From DASVHS01 sp035468985 (lineage in GTDB: Bacteria > Acidobacteriota > Thermoanaerobaculia > Gp7-AA8), in assembly GCA_035468985.1 (NCBI GenBank), contig DATISF010000007.1, positions 1 to 64,000 of the forward strand: DNA of 64,000 nt. Reading direction: 5' to 3'. The first letter of the stretch is position 1. Each line of letters starts with the position of its first letter. Below the pieces are notes generated by a model. That model was not told the origin of the DNA, made no database searches, and worked only from the letters and a program-made list of their open reading frames with translations. The position numbers and the translations under genes were made by a program. Positions 21,268-30,675 of this stretch are shown here, one piece after another.

Positions 21268-21431
21268 AGCGGCCGTCGCGTGACCGTCGACATGGGACGC
21301 ACGGGCCGCGGAACCCGTGGAGTCGATCTCGACGATCTCGGCGAGGAGACTTCGTGTCGGTCTCCGGCGACTGGACGCGCGGCGGCGTGTTCGAGGGATA
21401 TCGCATCGACACGCTTCGCAGCGGACGGTAA
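21268..21431 (+). pseudogene. Remnant of an unidentified gene, truncated and frameshifted
   Basis: Reading from 21268 gives SGRRVTVDMGRTGRG TRG then VDLDDLGE; a one-base deletion near 21343-21346 moves the frame, after which GDFVSVSGDWTRGG and a YRIDTLRSGR tail read to a TAA at 21429. The joined sequence looks like the C-terminal end of a small beta-rich (OB-fold-like) protein, though I cannot name it. Its 5' part is missing, ending exactly at the family A element. Confidence 0.5.
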
Positions 21432-21439
21432 GTCATTGG

Positions 21440-21466
21440 AACCCTCGCCCCGCGACCGGGGAGAGG
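21440..21466. repeat. Small CCCCGC/GGGGAGAGGG palindrome
   Basis: CCCTCGCCCCGC-GACC-GGGGAGAGGG hairpin, like the unit in the narJ 3' end. Lies between a gene remnant and a DUF2283-like frame. Confidence 0.55.
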
Positions 21467-21507
21467 GTGGTGCGAAGCAGCAGGTAAGGGGCATACAATC
21501 GCCTCCT

Positions 21508-21792
21508 ACGAAATACTTTTACGACCACCAGACCGACGCGGTGTCTCTTCTCATCACCGAGGTCTTCGACTACTCGCATGCCGAGGAGCTGGCGCCGGGC
21601 GTGATGCTGTATCTCGACGATGCCAGCCACGCCATCGCGCTGGAGATCCGCGGCGCGGGGAAGATTCTCGACACGAAAGGCCTCGTGCCGCTCTACGCAC
21701 GCGCCATTTCGGCCGACGAGCTGCAGCGGCGGATGCTGACCACACCGGCCGGACGCATGGCCTGGATCACGGTTCAGCCGCGGATCGCGTAA
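21508..21792 (+). pseudogene. DUF2283-like protein with ACG in place of the start codon
   Basis: 94 codons beginning ACG-KYFYDHQTDAVSL and including EELAPGVMLYLDD and a LEIRGAGK segment, which fits the DUF2283 fold (usually starting MK-Y-Y/F-D-x-x-x-D). No ATG, GTG or TTG lies at the expected place; the codon where Met is expected is ACG, a single transition from ATG. Either the gene is dead, or initiation is at ACG or far upstream in frame at 21280, which would translate remnant and repeat sequence. No good ribosome binding site is seen. Confidence 0.5.
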
Positions 21793-21820
21793 ATCAATAA
21801 ACCTCAGCCTGGTGATCCCT

Positions 21821-22517
21821 TGAGAAAAGCAGCCTCGATTGCTGTTGTGTTCCTCTGCGTTCCCCTTCTGGCGCAGACGCCGTATCTGGTCAAAGACCTG
21901 GCCGTCCAGCTCAGATCCGTCGGGCTTCACGAAGGTCGGCAACGTTCTCTACTTCATTGCCTTTACCGCGGCTTCCGGATATGAACTGTGGGCAATGCCG
22001 CTCACAGAACCGACGATGAGGATCAGTGACGCCCGGATGGCCGAGGGCGATTCAGGAACGAGCATCGCTCGGTTGACGGTGTCGCTGACCCCTGCTGCGC
22101 AGCAGCCGATCACCGTCGATTACGCATCGTCGGATGGAACCGCGAAAGCGGGAGAGGACCATGACGCGGTTTCCGGCAGGCTTTCGTTCGCGTCGGGGGA
22201 AACGGTCAAGACCATCGATGTGCGCGTGCGAGGAGATCTCGCTGCCGAGAACAACGAGACGTTCTACGTCACGCTGAGCCGTGCGGTTGGAGCGCGCATC
22301 GTCTCGAGCGAAGGCGTCGGAATCATCGAAGACGATGATGGCGCGGCGGACCTCCGCACCGTCCCGACCTTCACGTTCAGCAGCCCTCAGCTCCTCGACT
22401 CGGTGGCCGTCTCGAATGCCGGTCCCCGCGCTCAATTGCCAGGGCGACGCGTTCTACGATCCGGGCTCGCAACAGGTGCGTTCGGTCGTTTCGAGGCGAC
22501 GAGCGGTTCATCACTGA
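21821..22517 (+). pseudogene. Degraded first copy of the ELWxxDGT/Calx-beta protein
   Basis: Starts at TTG 21821 with RKAASIAVVFLCVPLLAQTP, nearly the signal peptide of the next gene. A deletion after LVKDLA joins it, out of frame, to the region before the Calx-beta domain (SGFTKVGNVLYF). The Calx-beta domain (about 22016-22350) is intact and very like that at 25110-25440. A second deletion then joins VSNAGPRA, again out of frame, to the terminal GDAFYDPGSQQV...RRAVHH. Its stop overlaps the start of the following paralogue (TGATG), the same junction as between the other two copies. Confidence 0.8.
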
Positions 22518-25500
22518 TGAGAAAGGCAGCTTCTCTCGCTGTCGTGTTGTTCTGCCTTCCCCTCCTGGCGCAGGCGCCGCATCTGGTCAAAGACATCAAC
22601 ACGACGTACGCGACGGCGACGAAGTCGTCTTCGCCGGCTCAGTTCGTTGCCTACAACGGAAAGGTGTTCTTCGTCGCCACGACCGACGATGCCGGAGCAG
22701 AGCTGTGGAGTACGGACGGAACGCCGGCGGGCGCCACGCGCGTCTCCGACATCGTTCCGGGTTCGGGAAGCTCGGACCCCACCAGTTTCATCGTCTTCAA
22801 CGGGAAACTGTTCTTTGTGGCGCATGATGTCGACCACGGAGTCGAGCTCTGGACGACTGATGGAACGGCCGCCGGAACTCGTCTCTTCATGGATCTGAAT
22901 CCGGGTCCGAGCTCATCTCAGCCGATTGCGAAGATCGTCTACAAGAACCGGATGCTGTTCGGCGCCGATGACGGAACGAACGGCCGCGAGCTGTGGATCA
23001 CCGATGGGACGACGGCCGGAACCCGCATGCTCAAGGACATCGTGGTGGGAAGCGCGTCGTCGTCGCCGGTCTCCTTCACGATCTTCCACGACGTCGTCTA
23101 CTTCCTCTCCGCCGGCGGACTGTGGAAGACGGATGGTACGGACGGCGGCACGGTCAAGGTGGCGTCCGTTACGGGACGCAATCTGTTCGTGGCCGGATCG
23201 CAGCTGTTCTTCGAAGGCTTCACCGGGGCTGCGGGATGGGAGCCGTGGGTGAGCGACGGGTCGGAGTCCGGTACGCACATGATTGCCGACGTGTTTCCAG
23301 GGTCCAGCGGATCGCGGCCGAACTTCAACGACGTGGACTTCATCGCTTTTGGCAGCCGTGTGCTCTTCGTTGCGAACGACGGCGTCAACGGACGCGAGAT
23401 CTGGATCAGCGATGGAACGGCAGCGGGGACCCGGATGGTGCGCGACCTCGCCCCCGGTCCCAACGGTGCATTTGCTCAGGGCGGTTTCGCAATCCTGACA
23501 GCGCTCGGCGATCGCGCATTCTTCATCCTGCGCGACGATGCTCACGGGCAGGAACTCTGGGTCACGGACGGGACGGATGCGGGGACTTCCCTGTTTGCCG
23601 ATCTCGCACCGGGAACGGCGTCGACAAATCCGTCCGGACTCGTGGTGTCGGGCGGAAAGCTCTACTTCGGCGGGAGCAACCTATCCACTCTGGCCAGGCC
23701 GTTGTGGGTCAGCGACGGCACTCCCGATGGCACGCACATCGTGAAGGCGGCCGATGGAAGCGAGTTCTCGTACGGCCTGGCGTGGCCGGTCGAAGGGAAG
23801 GTGTACTTTGCCGGCAGTACTTCACTGGCCGGCCAGGAGCCGTGGGTGACCGATGGCACGGACGCCGGCACATTCATGATCGCCAACCTCGGGGCGGATC
23901 GTGCCGCTTCGTCCGCCCCGAATTCGCTGACTGCGGCCGGCAACCTCCTGTTCTTCTATGCGACTGAAGGAACAATCTCGCCGGTGACACATGTCGCGGA
24001 GTCTTCGCTGTGGCGCTCGGACGGGACCGAAGGTGGAACTTTCAAGCTGAGGGAGAGCGGGCAGAATCCGTCTGCGCTTCAGGGCATCGGTCCGTTTGTG
24101 TTTTTCGGCGCCACGGTGAACTCGAAAGGCGTCCTCATGATGAGTGACGGGACGGTTGAGGGGACACGACCAGCCGACACGTTCGTCCAGCGCTTCGGAC
24201 CCTCGCCGGTCAGTACGTTCTTCCCGTTCGGCAACATCCTCTACGCGAGCGTCCTCGACCTCGGGATCTATGACTCCTCGCTGTGGAAGACGACGGTTGC
24301 GATCAACGCTCCGGCCGAGTCCCTCGGAACCAGGAATCCGTTTGGAATGATCGAGTCATCCGGGCGCCAGGTGTTCTATGCCGAAGGCCCGAGCGGCGTC
24401 TACAACTACGGTCTGTGGATGACCGACGGGACGCGGGTGGGAACGCACGCGATCGTACCCGACCTCGGCGACACGATCAGCCAGAAACCGAGTGCAGTCG
24501 TGAGCGCCGCAGGAACGCTCTTCTTCGTCAAACAACTCCGCGACGATGTTCCGAAGCTATGGAAGAGCGATGGCACGTTCGAAGGGACCACCGCCGTCAA
24601 GATCGTGCCGGGAGTTCCTCTCGCCGACATCAAGGCGGCCGGACGGCGCATCTTCTTCGTGCCGGGGCTCGGACTCTGGACGAGCGACGGGACCGATGCG
24701 GGAACGTTCGAATTGATGAAGGTCGACTTCTCTCGGACGACCGTCAAAGACAACCTGAAGGTTGTCGGCGACCGGGTGTTCTTCGTGCTTCGGGACGCTG
24801 CGAGTGTCGATCATCTCTGGACCAGCGATGGGAGCACCGCCGGCACGAAGGACTTGCAGAAGGTCGGACCGTCCCCGGAGCTCGCCAGCATCGACGGCCT
24901 GGTCTACTTCTCCGGGACCGATGACCTCCACGGAGCCGAACTCTGGGCCACTGACGGCACGTCCGACGGAACGAAGCTCATTGCCGATGTGAATCCGGGA
25001 CCGGGAAGCTCGAATCCGGGAGGCTTCACCAGAGTCGGCAACATTCTTTATTTTCGCGCCACAACGGATGCGACTGGAGGAGAACTTTGGGCGCTGCCGC
25101 TGACGGATGCGGCGATCGCGATCTCCGACGCGCGAGTCGTCGAGGGTGATTCTGGGACGAGTGCGGCCCGATTCAGCGTGTCGCTCACACAGGCTTCACA
25201 GCAACCGGTGAGCGTCGAATACGCGACATCCGATGGAACGGCGAAGGCGGGCGAGGACTACGACGCGGGATCAGGCACGCTTTCGTTCGCGCCGGGAGAG
25301 ACCGCCAAGGCGATCGATGTGCGAGTTCGAGGCGATCTTCTGCTCGAAGGGAACGAGATGTTCTACGTTACGCTGCGCAATGCCGTCGGAGCTCGTCTCA
25401 TCGCGAACGATGCGGTTGGCATCATTGAGAACGACGATGGCGCGGCCGACCTTCGAGTCGTTCCGCTGTTCGCGGCGAGCGGCTTCGAATTCGCGGATGC

Positions 25501-26611
25501 CGTGACCGTATTCAACGACGGACCGCGAGCGGCCACCGACGTCTCCGTCCGGTTCACGGTCACTCCTGATTTCAGTCCGACGCGTTGCCGCATCTGCGAG
25601 ATCCCGCAAATTGCGGCCGGCAGCTCGACGGTGGTCGGAGCGGACCACGCGCGAAACGGTGGTCAGTCCTACTTGAGCGCGACCGCGACAGCGCGTCAGA
25701 GCGACCCGCTGATCTCGAACAACAGTGCGAGCTGGATGATGAACAAGGACCGCACTATGGTCATGGATGCGGTGTATCTCAACGTCAGCGGAACGGCTAC
25801 GATCACGGCATTGACGGATACGACAGCGCCCTCTGTACTGTCATCGGACGTGTCGGTCGTCAGCGTGTCGAATGTCCTGAAGTCAGCCGCGAACGTGGCC
25901 ACGTTCACGGTGCGAGGCTTGAAGGCAGGGACTTCGACGATCACGGTTGACCGGCTTCCCAATCCGCTCGTCGTGACCGTCGTCAATCCAGGTACGACGC
26001 CGTTATGGCCGGGTGCACTGAGAGGGGGAGTCGACTTCACGGCGCTCGGGTTCGAGAAGCCGCTGACGTTGACGCTGGAGGAAACCATGACGGCCCCCTT
26101 GACAGGAGCAAGCCCCACCGGAACGGTCATCATCATGTCGGCCGGAAAGGAATTGGCGCGACGAACGCTGACCGGCGCGGGCACGTATGTGATTCCGTTC
26201 TATCTGCCGGCGCTCGGTACCAATGCGTTTCAGATCGCATACAGCGGCGATTCCAGTTTCCAGTCGCAGACGTCCAACGGTTCGGTCTTTGTCACCAAGG
26301 GCAGGGCAACATTGCTGGGCGACCTGCGGCCGGTACCGGGAGCGACAGGCACGTTCTCACTGACGGTTCACGCCGTGGGATCACCGGCGTCGCCGCCGAG
26401 CGGAACGATCATCGTGAAGAACGGTGCAGCGGAAATCGCGAGGCTGACGCTCATGCCGGAAGGCGGGCCGAGCTCCGTGGCGCAGGCAACGCTCACGAAT
26501 CTGCCTGTTGGTCCTACGTTGACGCTCAGCTACGGCGGCGATGCGTTCTATGACGGCGGCTCACAACAGGTGCGCGCGACCGATTCCAAGCGCCGAGCGG
26601 TCCATCACTGA
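22517..26611 (+). CDS. Secreted ELWxxDGT-repeat protein with Calx-beta domain
   Basis: 1364 aa. Signal peptide (MRKAASLAVVLFCLPLLAQA). Residues about 25-860 hold some sixteen ELWxxDGTxxGT units (for example ELWTTDGTAAGTR), presumably a beta-propeller-like surface domain. Then a Calx-beta domain (about 868-980; YATSDGTAKAGEDY, NEMFYVTL, GIIENDDG), a CARDB-like beta domain (about 980-1070), a Big-type region and two Ig-like repeats with YSGD/YGGD motifs, ending SKRRAVHH. The ATG at 22517 is chosen for the signal peptide; the frame is open upstream only through the degraded copy. Function unknown; adhesion or surface display is plausible. Confidence 0.88.
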   Translation: MRKAASLAVVLFCLPLLAQAPHLVKDINTTYATATKSSSPAQFVAYNGKVFFVATTDDAGAELWSTDGTPAGATRVSDIVPGSGSSDPTSFIVFNGKLFFVAHDVDHGVELWTTDGTAAGTRLFMDLNPGPSSSQPIAKIVYKNRMLFGADDGTNGRELWITDGTTAGTRMLKDIVVGSASSSPVSFTIFHDVVYFLSAGGLWKTDGTDGGTVKVASVTGRNLFVAGSQLFFEGFTGAAGWEPWVSDGSESGTHMIADVFPGSSGSRPNFNDVDFIAFGSRVLFVANDGVNGREIWISDGTAAGTRMVRDLAPGPNGAFAQGGFAILTALGDRAFFILRDDAHGQELWVTDGTDAGTSLFADLAPGTASTNPSGLVVSGGKLYFGGSNLSTLARPLWVSDGTPDGTHIVKAADGSEFSYGLAWPVEGKVYFAGSTSLAGQEPWVTDGTDAGTFMIANLGADRAASSAPNSLTAAGNLLFFYATEGTISPVTHVAESSLWRSDGTEGGTFKLRESGQNPSALQGIGPFVFFGATVNSKGVLMMSDGTVEGTRPADTFVQRFGPSPVSTFFPFGNILYASVLDLGIYDSSLWKTTVAINAPAESLGTRNPFGMIESSGRQVFYAEGPSGVYNYGLWMTDGTRVGTHAIVPDLGDTISQKPSAVVSAAGTLFFVKQLRDDVPKLWKSDGTFEGTTAVKIVPGVPLADIKAAGRRIFFVPGLGLWTSDGTDAGTFELMKVDFSRTTVKDNLKVVGDRVFFVLRDAASVDHLWTSDGSTAGTKDLQKVGPSPELASIDGLVYFSGTDDLHGAELWATDGTSDGTKLIADVNPGPGSSNPGGFTRVGNILYFRATTDATGGELWALPLTDAAIAISDARVVEGDSGTSAARFSVSLTQASQQPVSVEYATSDGTAKAGEDYDAGSGTLSFAPGETAKAIDVRVRGDLLLEGNEMFYVTLRNAVGARLIANDAVGIIENDDGAADLRVVPLFAASGFEFADAVTVFNDGPRAATDVSVRFTVTPDFSPTRCRICEIPQIAAGSSTVVGADHARNGGQSYLSATATARQSDPLISNNSASWMMNKDRTMVMDAVYLNVSGTATITALTDTTAPSVLSSDVSVVSVSNVLKSAANVATFTVRGLKAGTSTITVDRLPNPLVVTVVNPGTTPLWPGALRGGVDFTALGFEKPLTLTLEETMTAPLTGASPTGTVIIMSAGKELARRTLTGAGTYVIPFYLPALGTNAFQIAYSGDSSFQSQTSNGSVFVTKGRATLLGDLRPVPGATGTFSLTVHAVGSPASPPSGTIIVKNGAAEIARLTLMPEGGPSSVAQATLTNLPVGPTLTLSYGGDAFYDGGSQQVRATDSKRRAVHH

Positions 26612-29600
26612 TGCGATCCTTCGCCTTTGCCGCCGTCGTTGCGCTCGCCGCGTCGATCGCATTCGCAGCAGATGCGCCGTACCTCGTCAAGGACATCAAC
26701 ATCAGCACGGCGGCGGGCCCGCACCACTCTTCGCCGGCGAACTTTTTCAAGTTCGGGTCGCGCGTCGTCTTCACTGCATCGTCGCCGTTCACCGGTGTTG
26801 AGCTGTACATGACCGACGGTACGACGGCGGGCACGTCGATCGTCATGGACATCAACCCGGGGGATCGCTCGTCGAGTCCCTCGAACTTCGCGATTCTGAA
26901 CGATCGTTTGATTTTCAGCGCCGTCGACGAGCTTCATGGCCAGGAACTGTGGACGACGGACGGCACTGCCGCAGGAACCCGCCTTCTGGCCGACATCTAT
27001 CCAGGCTTCGGTCATTCGAGTCCCGGTGACGGCATCGTCTATCACGGAAGGTTGCTGTTCTCCGCACGCGAGCCGGTGAATGGCCGCGAGCTCTGGATCA
27101 CCGACGGCACACCCGCCGGAACCAGATTTTTCAAAGACCTCGTGCCCGGAGCGGCCGACTCCAGCCCGCAGTCGTTCGTGCTGCTGAACGACACCGTGTA
27201 CTTCGTCGCCGGCACGAATCTCTGGAAGACCGACGGAACGGAGAGCGGGACCTTCGTCGTCAAGACGGGCAGCAGCCAGCCCCAGTCTCTGGTCGCGACA
27301 GGATCTTTCATTTTCTTCGGAGCTTATTCTCCGGTGACGGGAATTGAGCCGTGGGTCAGTGACGGCACCGAGGCCGGAACGCACATGCTCCTGGAGATCA
27401 ACCCCGGTCCAGAATCGTCCACGGCATTTACGTTGCCGAAAGTGTTCGGCAACCGCGTGATCTTCGCGGCAACGGATCCGCAGCACGGAGTCGAGTTGTG
27501 GATCACGGATGGGACGACGGCGGGTACGCTCATGATCCGCGACATCGCTCCGGGACCGTCGGGTTCGCGGATTTCGAACCTGTCCGTGGGGATCCTCAGC
27601 GACATGGCACTGTTCAGCGCGATCACACTCGGAACTGGTGACGAGCTGTGGAAGACGGACGGTACCGAGGCGGGCACGGTCCTGGTGAGAGACCTCAATC
27701 CCGGCGAGCAGGGAAGTGGACCGCGCGATTTCATGACCGCCGGCGGGAAGGTCTACTTTGTCGCATTCGTGAACGGTGTCACGGCGATTTGGGTGACGGA
27801 CGGCACAGCAGCCGGAACTCATCCGCTGAAGACGACTGCACCGTTCCCGATCCTCGACAAGACGGCGAGCTCGATCCTCACCAGCATCGATGATGTTCTC
27901 TATTTCGCGGCAGCGAATGCGCTGAACGGCTTCGAGCCATGGAAGAGCGACGGAAGCGATTCCGGAACGGCGATGATCAAGAACATCGCCGAGGATGCTG
28001 CGCCATCGTCGGTTCCGAGTAATCTGACGGCGGCGGCGGATTGGGTTTACTTCGACGCGTGGGACGGTATGCCTGCGCCTGCCGGGGTGGTAGTTGGGGA
28101 ACGTTCTCTGTGGCGCAGCGACGGCACACCCGAGGGAACGCTCAAGATCGCCGATGCGCCATTCGACTTGAACCGTCTCTACGTTGCCTTCGGCCGATCG
28201 GCGTTCTTCTGGAGGAACGACGTCCTGTGGCTCTCGGACGGCACGCCGGAAGGGACTCTGCCGGCGTACGGCTTCACGAACCGTTTTCCGGCCCCCGCGT
28301 CGATCTCGTTTGTTGCCGGCGATACGCTCTTCTTCAGCGTCGCCACGTCAGGCAGCAATGAGCTCTGGACGACGACCACTGCACCTGGCTCGCCCGCGTT
28401 GTCCCTCGGAGTACCGGCCGGCTTTCATGTTGAATTCGCCGGTCGCGTACTGATCTTCGCCTCCACTTCAAGCGGTCCCGGCATCTGGTCGACCGACGGG
28501 ACTCCATCCGGAACGTACCTGGTCGCGCAGATCGCGCCGGGTTCGATCACTACAGCGGTGGCCAGCGGCGGCGCCGTGTATTTCGTCGCCCATCCGTCCG
28601 AAGGCGGTGCGCAGCTTTGGAGAACCGACGGCACGTTTGACGGTACGGTGGCATTGAGATCCGTCACCGGTGACACGCTCATCCCGGCCGGTAGAAACCT
28701 GTTCATCGGGGAGAGCAATCAGCTGTCCGTCACCGATGGAACGCCGGCCGGCTCGCGGACTCTGCCTGGCACGTTCGCACTTCGCGGCGGCGCAGCCATC
28801 GGGGAACGGATCGTCTACGCCGCGACGGACGCTACGAACGGCATGGAGCTCTGGGTGAGCGACGGCACCGCGGATGGCACAAACCTTCTGCGCGACATCT
28901 ATCCGGGGACGAGAAGCTCGGGTCCGGGCGGATTCCTGGCCGCCGATGGTCGCGTCTACTTCTTCGCCACGGACGACCAACACGGCACCGAACCTTGGGT
29001 CACCGATGGAACGGCGGAGGGAACGAAGCTGGTGGCGGACATCGAGCCAGGGCTGGCAAGCACGTTCCTCCAGCAGTTCACCCGTGCCGGAGGACGCTTG
29101 TTCTTTCCGGCTTCTACGTCGGCCACTGGGAATGAGTTGTGGGCGTTCGATCTTCCTTCGACTCAGTCTTTGTCGGTCGGCGACGTTCGTGTCGCCGAGA
29201 ATAATTCCGGGACGACGTCCGCGCGCTTCACGGTAAGCCTGTCGGGACAAAACGGGCGGCCGGTGACGGTCGACTACGCGACAGCGGACGGCACCGCGGT
29301 CGCGGGGACCGATTACACGACGACGTCGGGCACTCTGACCTTCGCGCCCGGCGAGGCGTCGAAGATCATCGAGGTTCCGGTGCGCGGCGACGTCGAAGCC
29401 GAGACCAACGAGTCGTTCTTCGTCGTTCTGCGCAATCCGTCCGGAGCCACGCTGGTGAGGCCCGTCGGCACGGGAATCATCGAGGATGACGATCAGAGTG
29501 CCGATGTCGCTCTGATCGTAGATTTCTCGCGCTTGACCGAGGCGGAGATTGGCGTCAAAGCAGGCAACAGCGGTCCGAGCGTGGCGACCGGCGTGAAGAC

Positions 29601-30675
29601 TCAGTCGACTTCGACACCGGCGGATATCGGCGGCAACGGCGGCCTCTTTTGCCCGCCGCAGATCCTGGCGGGGGCCACGGCATGTTTTTCGAGTTTTCGC
29701 TCGGTGAGCGAGCAGCTGTATCGGACCGTTACGGTGACGGCGCGGCAGCGTGACCCGCAGCGTTCCAACAACACGGCCTCGTGGACGCAGCGCTTGAATG
29801 TGGCCATGGATGCTTTGAATCTTTCGCCGGGATCGCAAGCCAACGGCTGGTTCGCCCCGTTCACGCCCGCGACCAGCGTCAACCTGGCATCATCCGACTC
29901 GACGATCGTGTCCGTTCCTTCGACGCTGGACGTTACGGCACCGGCGAAGGTGGCGAGCTTTCCGATCCGGGCACTTCGCGTCGGAACGGCCACGATTCGC
30001 GTCTTCACTCCCACCGCTCAAAACCTCGGGACGCTGGTCGTCGACGTCGTCGAACCGGGGACAAAACAGCGATGGCCCGGAGCGATCAGCGTCCTCTCGA
30101 GCGAAGGGACCTTCGCGTTCGACCGGCCAATGCTCTTCCGGATTACCGCAGCGGCGACGGCGCCTTTCACAGGAGAAGCGCCGACCGGCGTCGTGAGAAT
30201 TACGGATGCCGGACGGGAGCTCGGGCGTATCACACTGAATGGATCGACCTCGGTTTTGACCCTCACGGTGAATGTGCCCGACGTCGGCAAGCACACGATT
30301 GCAGCCGAGTACGGCGGCGACCAGAACTTCCTTCCGTCGACGCAGACGTTCAACGTGACCACCACGCAGGGATCGGTGACGCTCAGCACGTCGGCGGTGA
30401 GACACGAAGGGACCGCCGCGGTTCACGTTCGTGTCACCGGCTCGCCGGCCAGCAACCCGACCGGGACGATCACGGTCAGCGAGCCGGGTGTGATCTCCGC
30501 GACGCAGCCGCTGACGCCTCTGTCCAATGGCGTATCGCAGGCGGATTTCATGCTGAACAATGTCTCATCCGGCCCGCATACGCTCGTCATCCTTTATTCA
30601 GGCGATACGCATTACTATCCGACGACGCAGAACGCTCCGTTGATGGACGGACGGAGACGCGCGGTGAAGCCGTAG
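26611..30675 (+). CDS. Secreted ELWxxDGT-repeat protein with Calx-beta domain, paralogue
   Basis: 1354 aa, starting in the TGATG overlap with the previous paralogue. Signal peptide RSFAFAAVVALAASIAFAAD. About sixteen ELWxxDGT-type units (residues about 35-840), a Calx-beta domain (about 850-965; YATADGTAVAGTDY, NESFFVVL, GIIEDDD), then CARDB/Big-like domains and Ig-like repeats (EYGGDQNF, LYSGDTHYY), ending MDGRRRAVKP. Same architecture as its neighbour, diverged enough to be an older duplicate than the degraded copy. The last 89 bases overlap, tail to tail, the S41 peptidase gene. Confidence 0.88.
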   Translation: MRSFAFAAVVALAASIAFAADAPYLVKDINISTAAGPHHSSPANFFKFGSRVVFTASSPFTGVELYMTDGTTAGTSIVMDINPGDRSSSPSNFAILNDRLIFSAVDELHGQELWTTDGTAAGTRLLADIYPGFGHSSPGDGIVYHGRLLFSAREPVNGRELWITDGTPAGTRFFKDLVPGAADSSPQSFVLLNDTVYFVAGTNLWKTDGTESGTFVVKTGSSQPQSLVATGSFIFFGAYSPVTGIEPWVSDGTEAGTHMLLEINPGPESSTAFTLPKVFGNRVIFAATDPQHGVELWITDGTTAGTLMIRDIAPGPSGSRISNLSVGILSDMALFSAITLGTGDELWKTDGTEAGTVLVRDLNPGEQGSGPRDFMTAGGKVYFVAFVNGVTAIWVTDGTAAGTHPLKTTAPFPILDKTASSILTSIDDVLYFAAANALNGFEPWKSDGSDSGTAMIKNIAEDAAPSSVPSNLTAAADWVYFDAWDGMPAPAGVVVGERSLWRSDGTPEGTLKIADAPFDLNRLYVAFGRSAFFWRNDVLWLSDGTPEGTLPAYGFTNRFPAPASISFVAGDTLFFSVATSGSNELWTTTTAPGSPALSLGVPAGFHVEFAGRVLIFASTSSGPGIWSTDGTPSGTYLVAQIAPGSITTAVASGGAVYFVAHPSEGGAQLWRTDGTFDGTVALRSVTGDTLIPAGRNLFIGESNQLSVTDGTPAGSRTLPGTFALRGGAAIGERIVYAATDATNGMELWVSDGTADGTNLLRDIYPGTRSSGPGGFLAADGRVYFFATDDQHGTEPWVTDGTAEGTKLVADIEPGLASTFLQQFTRAGGRLFFPASTSATGNELWAFDLPSTQSLSVGDVRVAENNSGTTSARFTVSLSGQNGRPVTVDYATADGTAVAGTDYTTTSGTLTFAPGEASKIIEVPVRGDVEAETNESFFVVLRNPSGATLVRPVGTGIIEDDDQSADVALIVDFSRLTEAEIGVKAGNSGPSVATGVKTQSTSTPADIGGNGGLFCPPQILAGATACFSSFRSVSEQLYRTVTVTARQRDPQRSNNTASWTQRLNVAMDALNLSPGSQANGWFAPFTPATSVNLASSDSTIVSVPSTLDVTAPAKVASFPIRALRVGTATIRVFTPTAQNLGTLVVDVVEPGTKQRWPGAISVLSSEGTFAFDRPMLFRITAAATAPFTGEAPTGVVRITDAGRELGRITLNGSTSVLTLTVNVPDVGKHTIAAEYGGDQNFLPSTQTFNVTTTQGSVTLSTSAVRHEGTAAVHVRVTGSPASNPTGTITVSEPGVISATQPLTPLSNGVSQADFMLNNVSSGPHTLVILYSGDTHYYPTTQNAPLMDGRRRAVKP

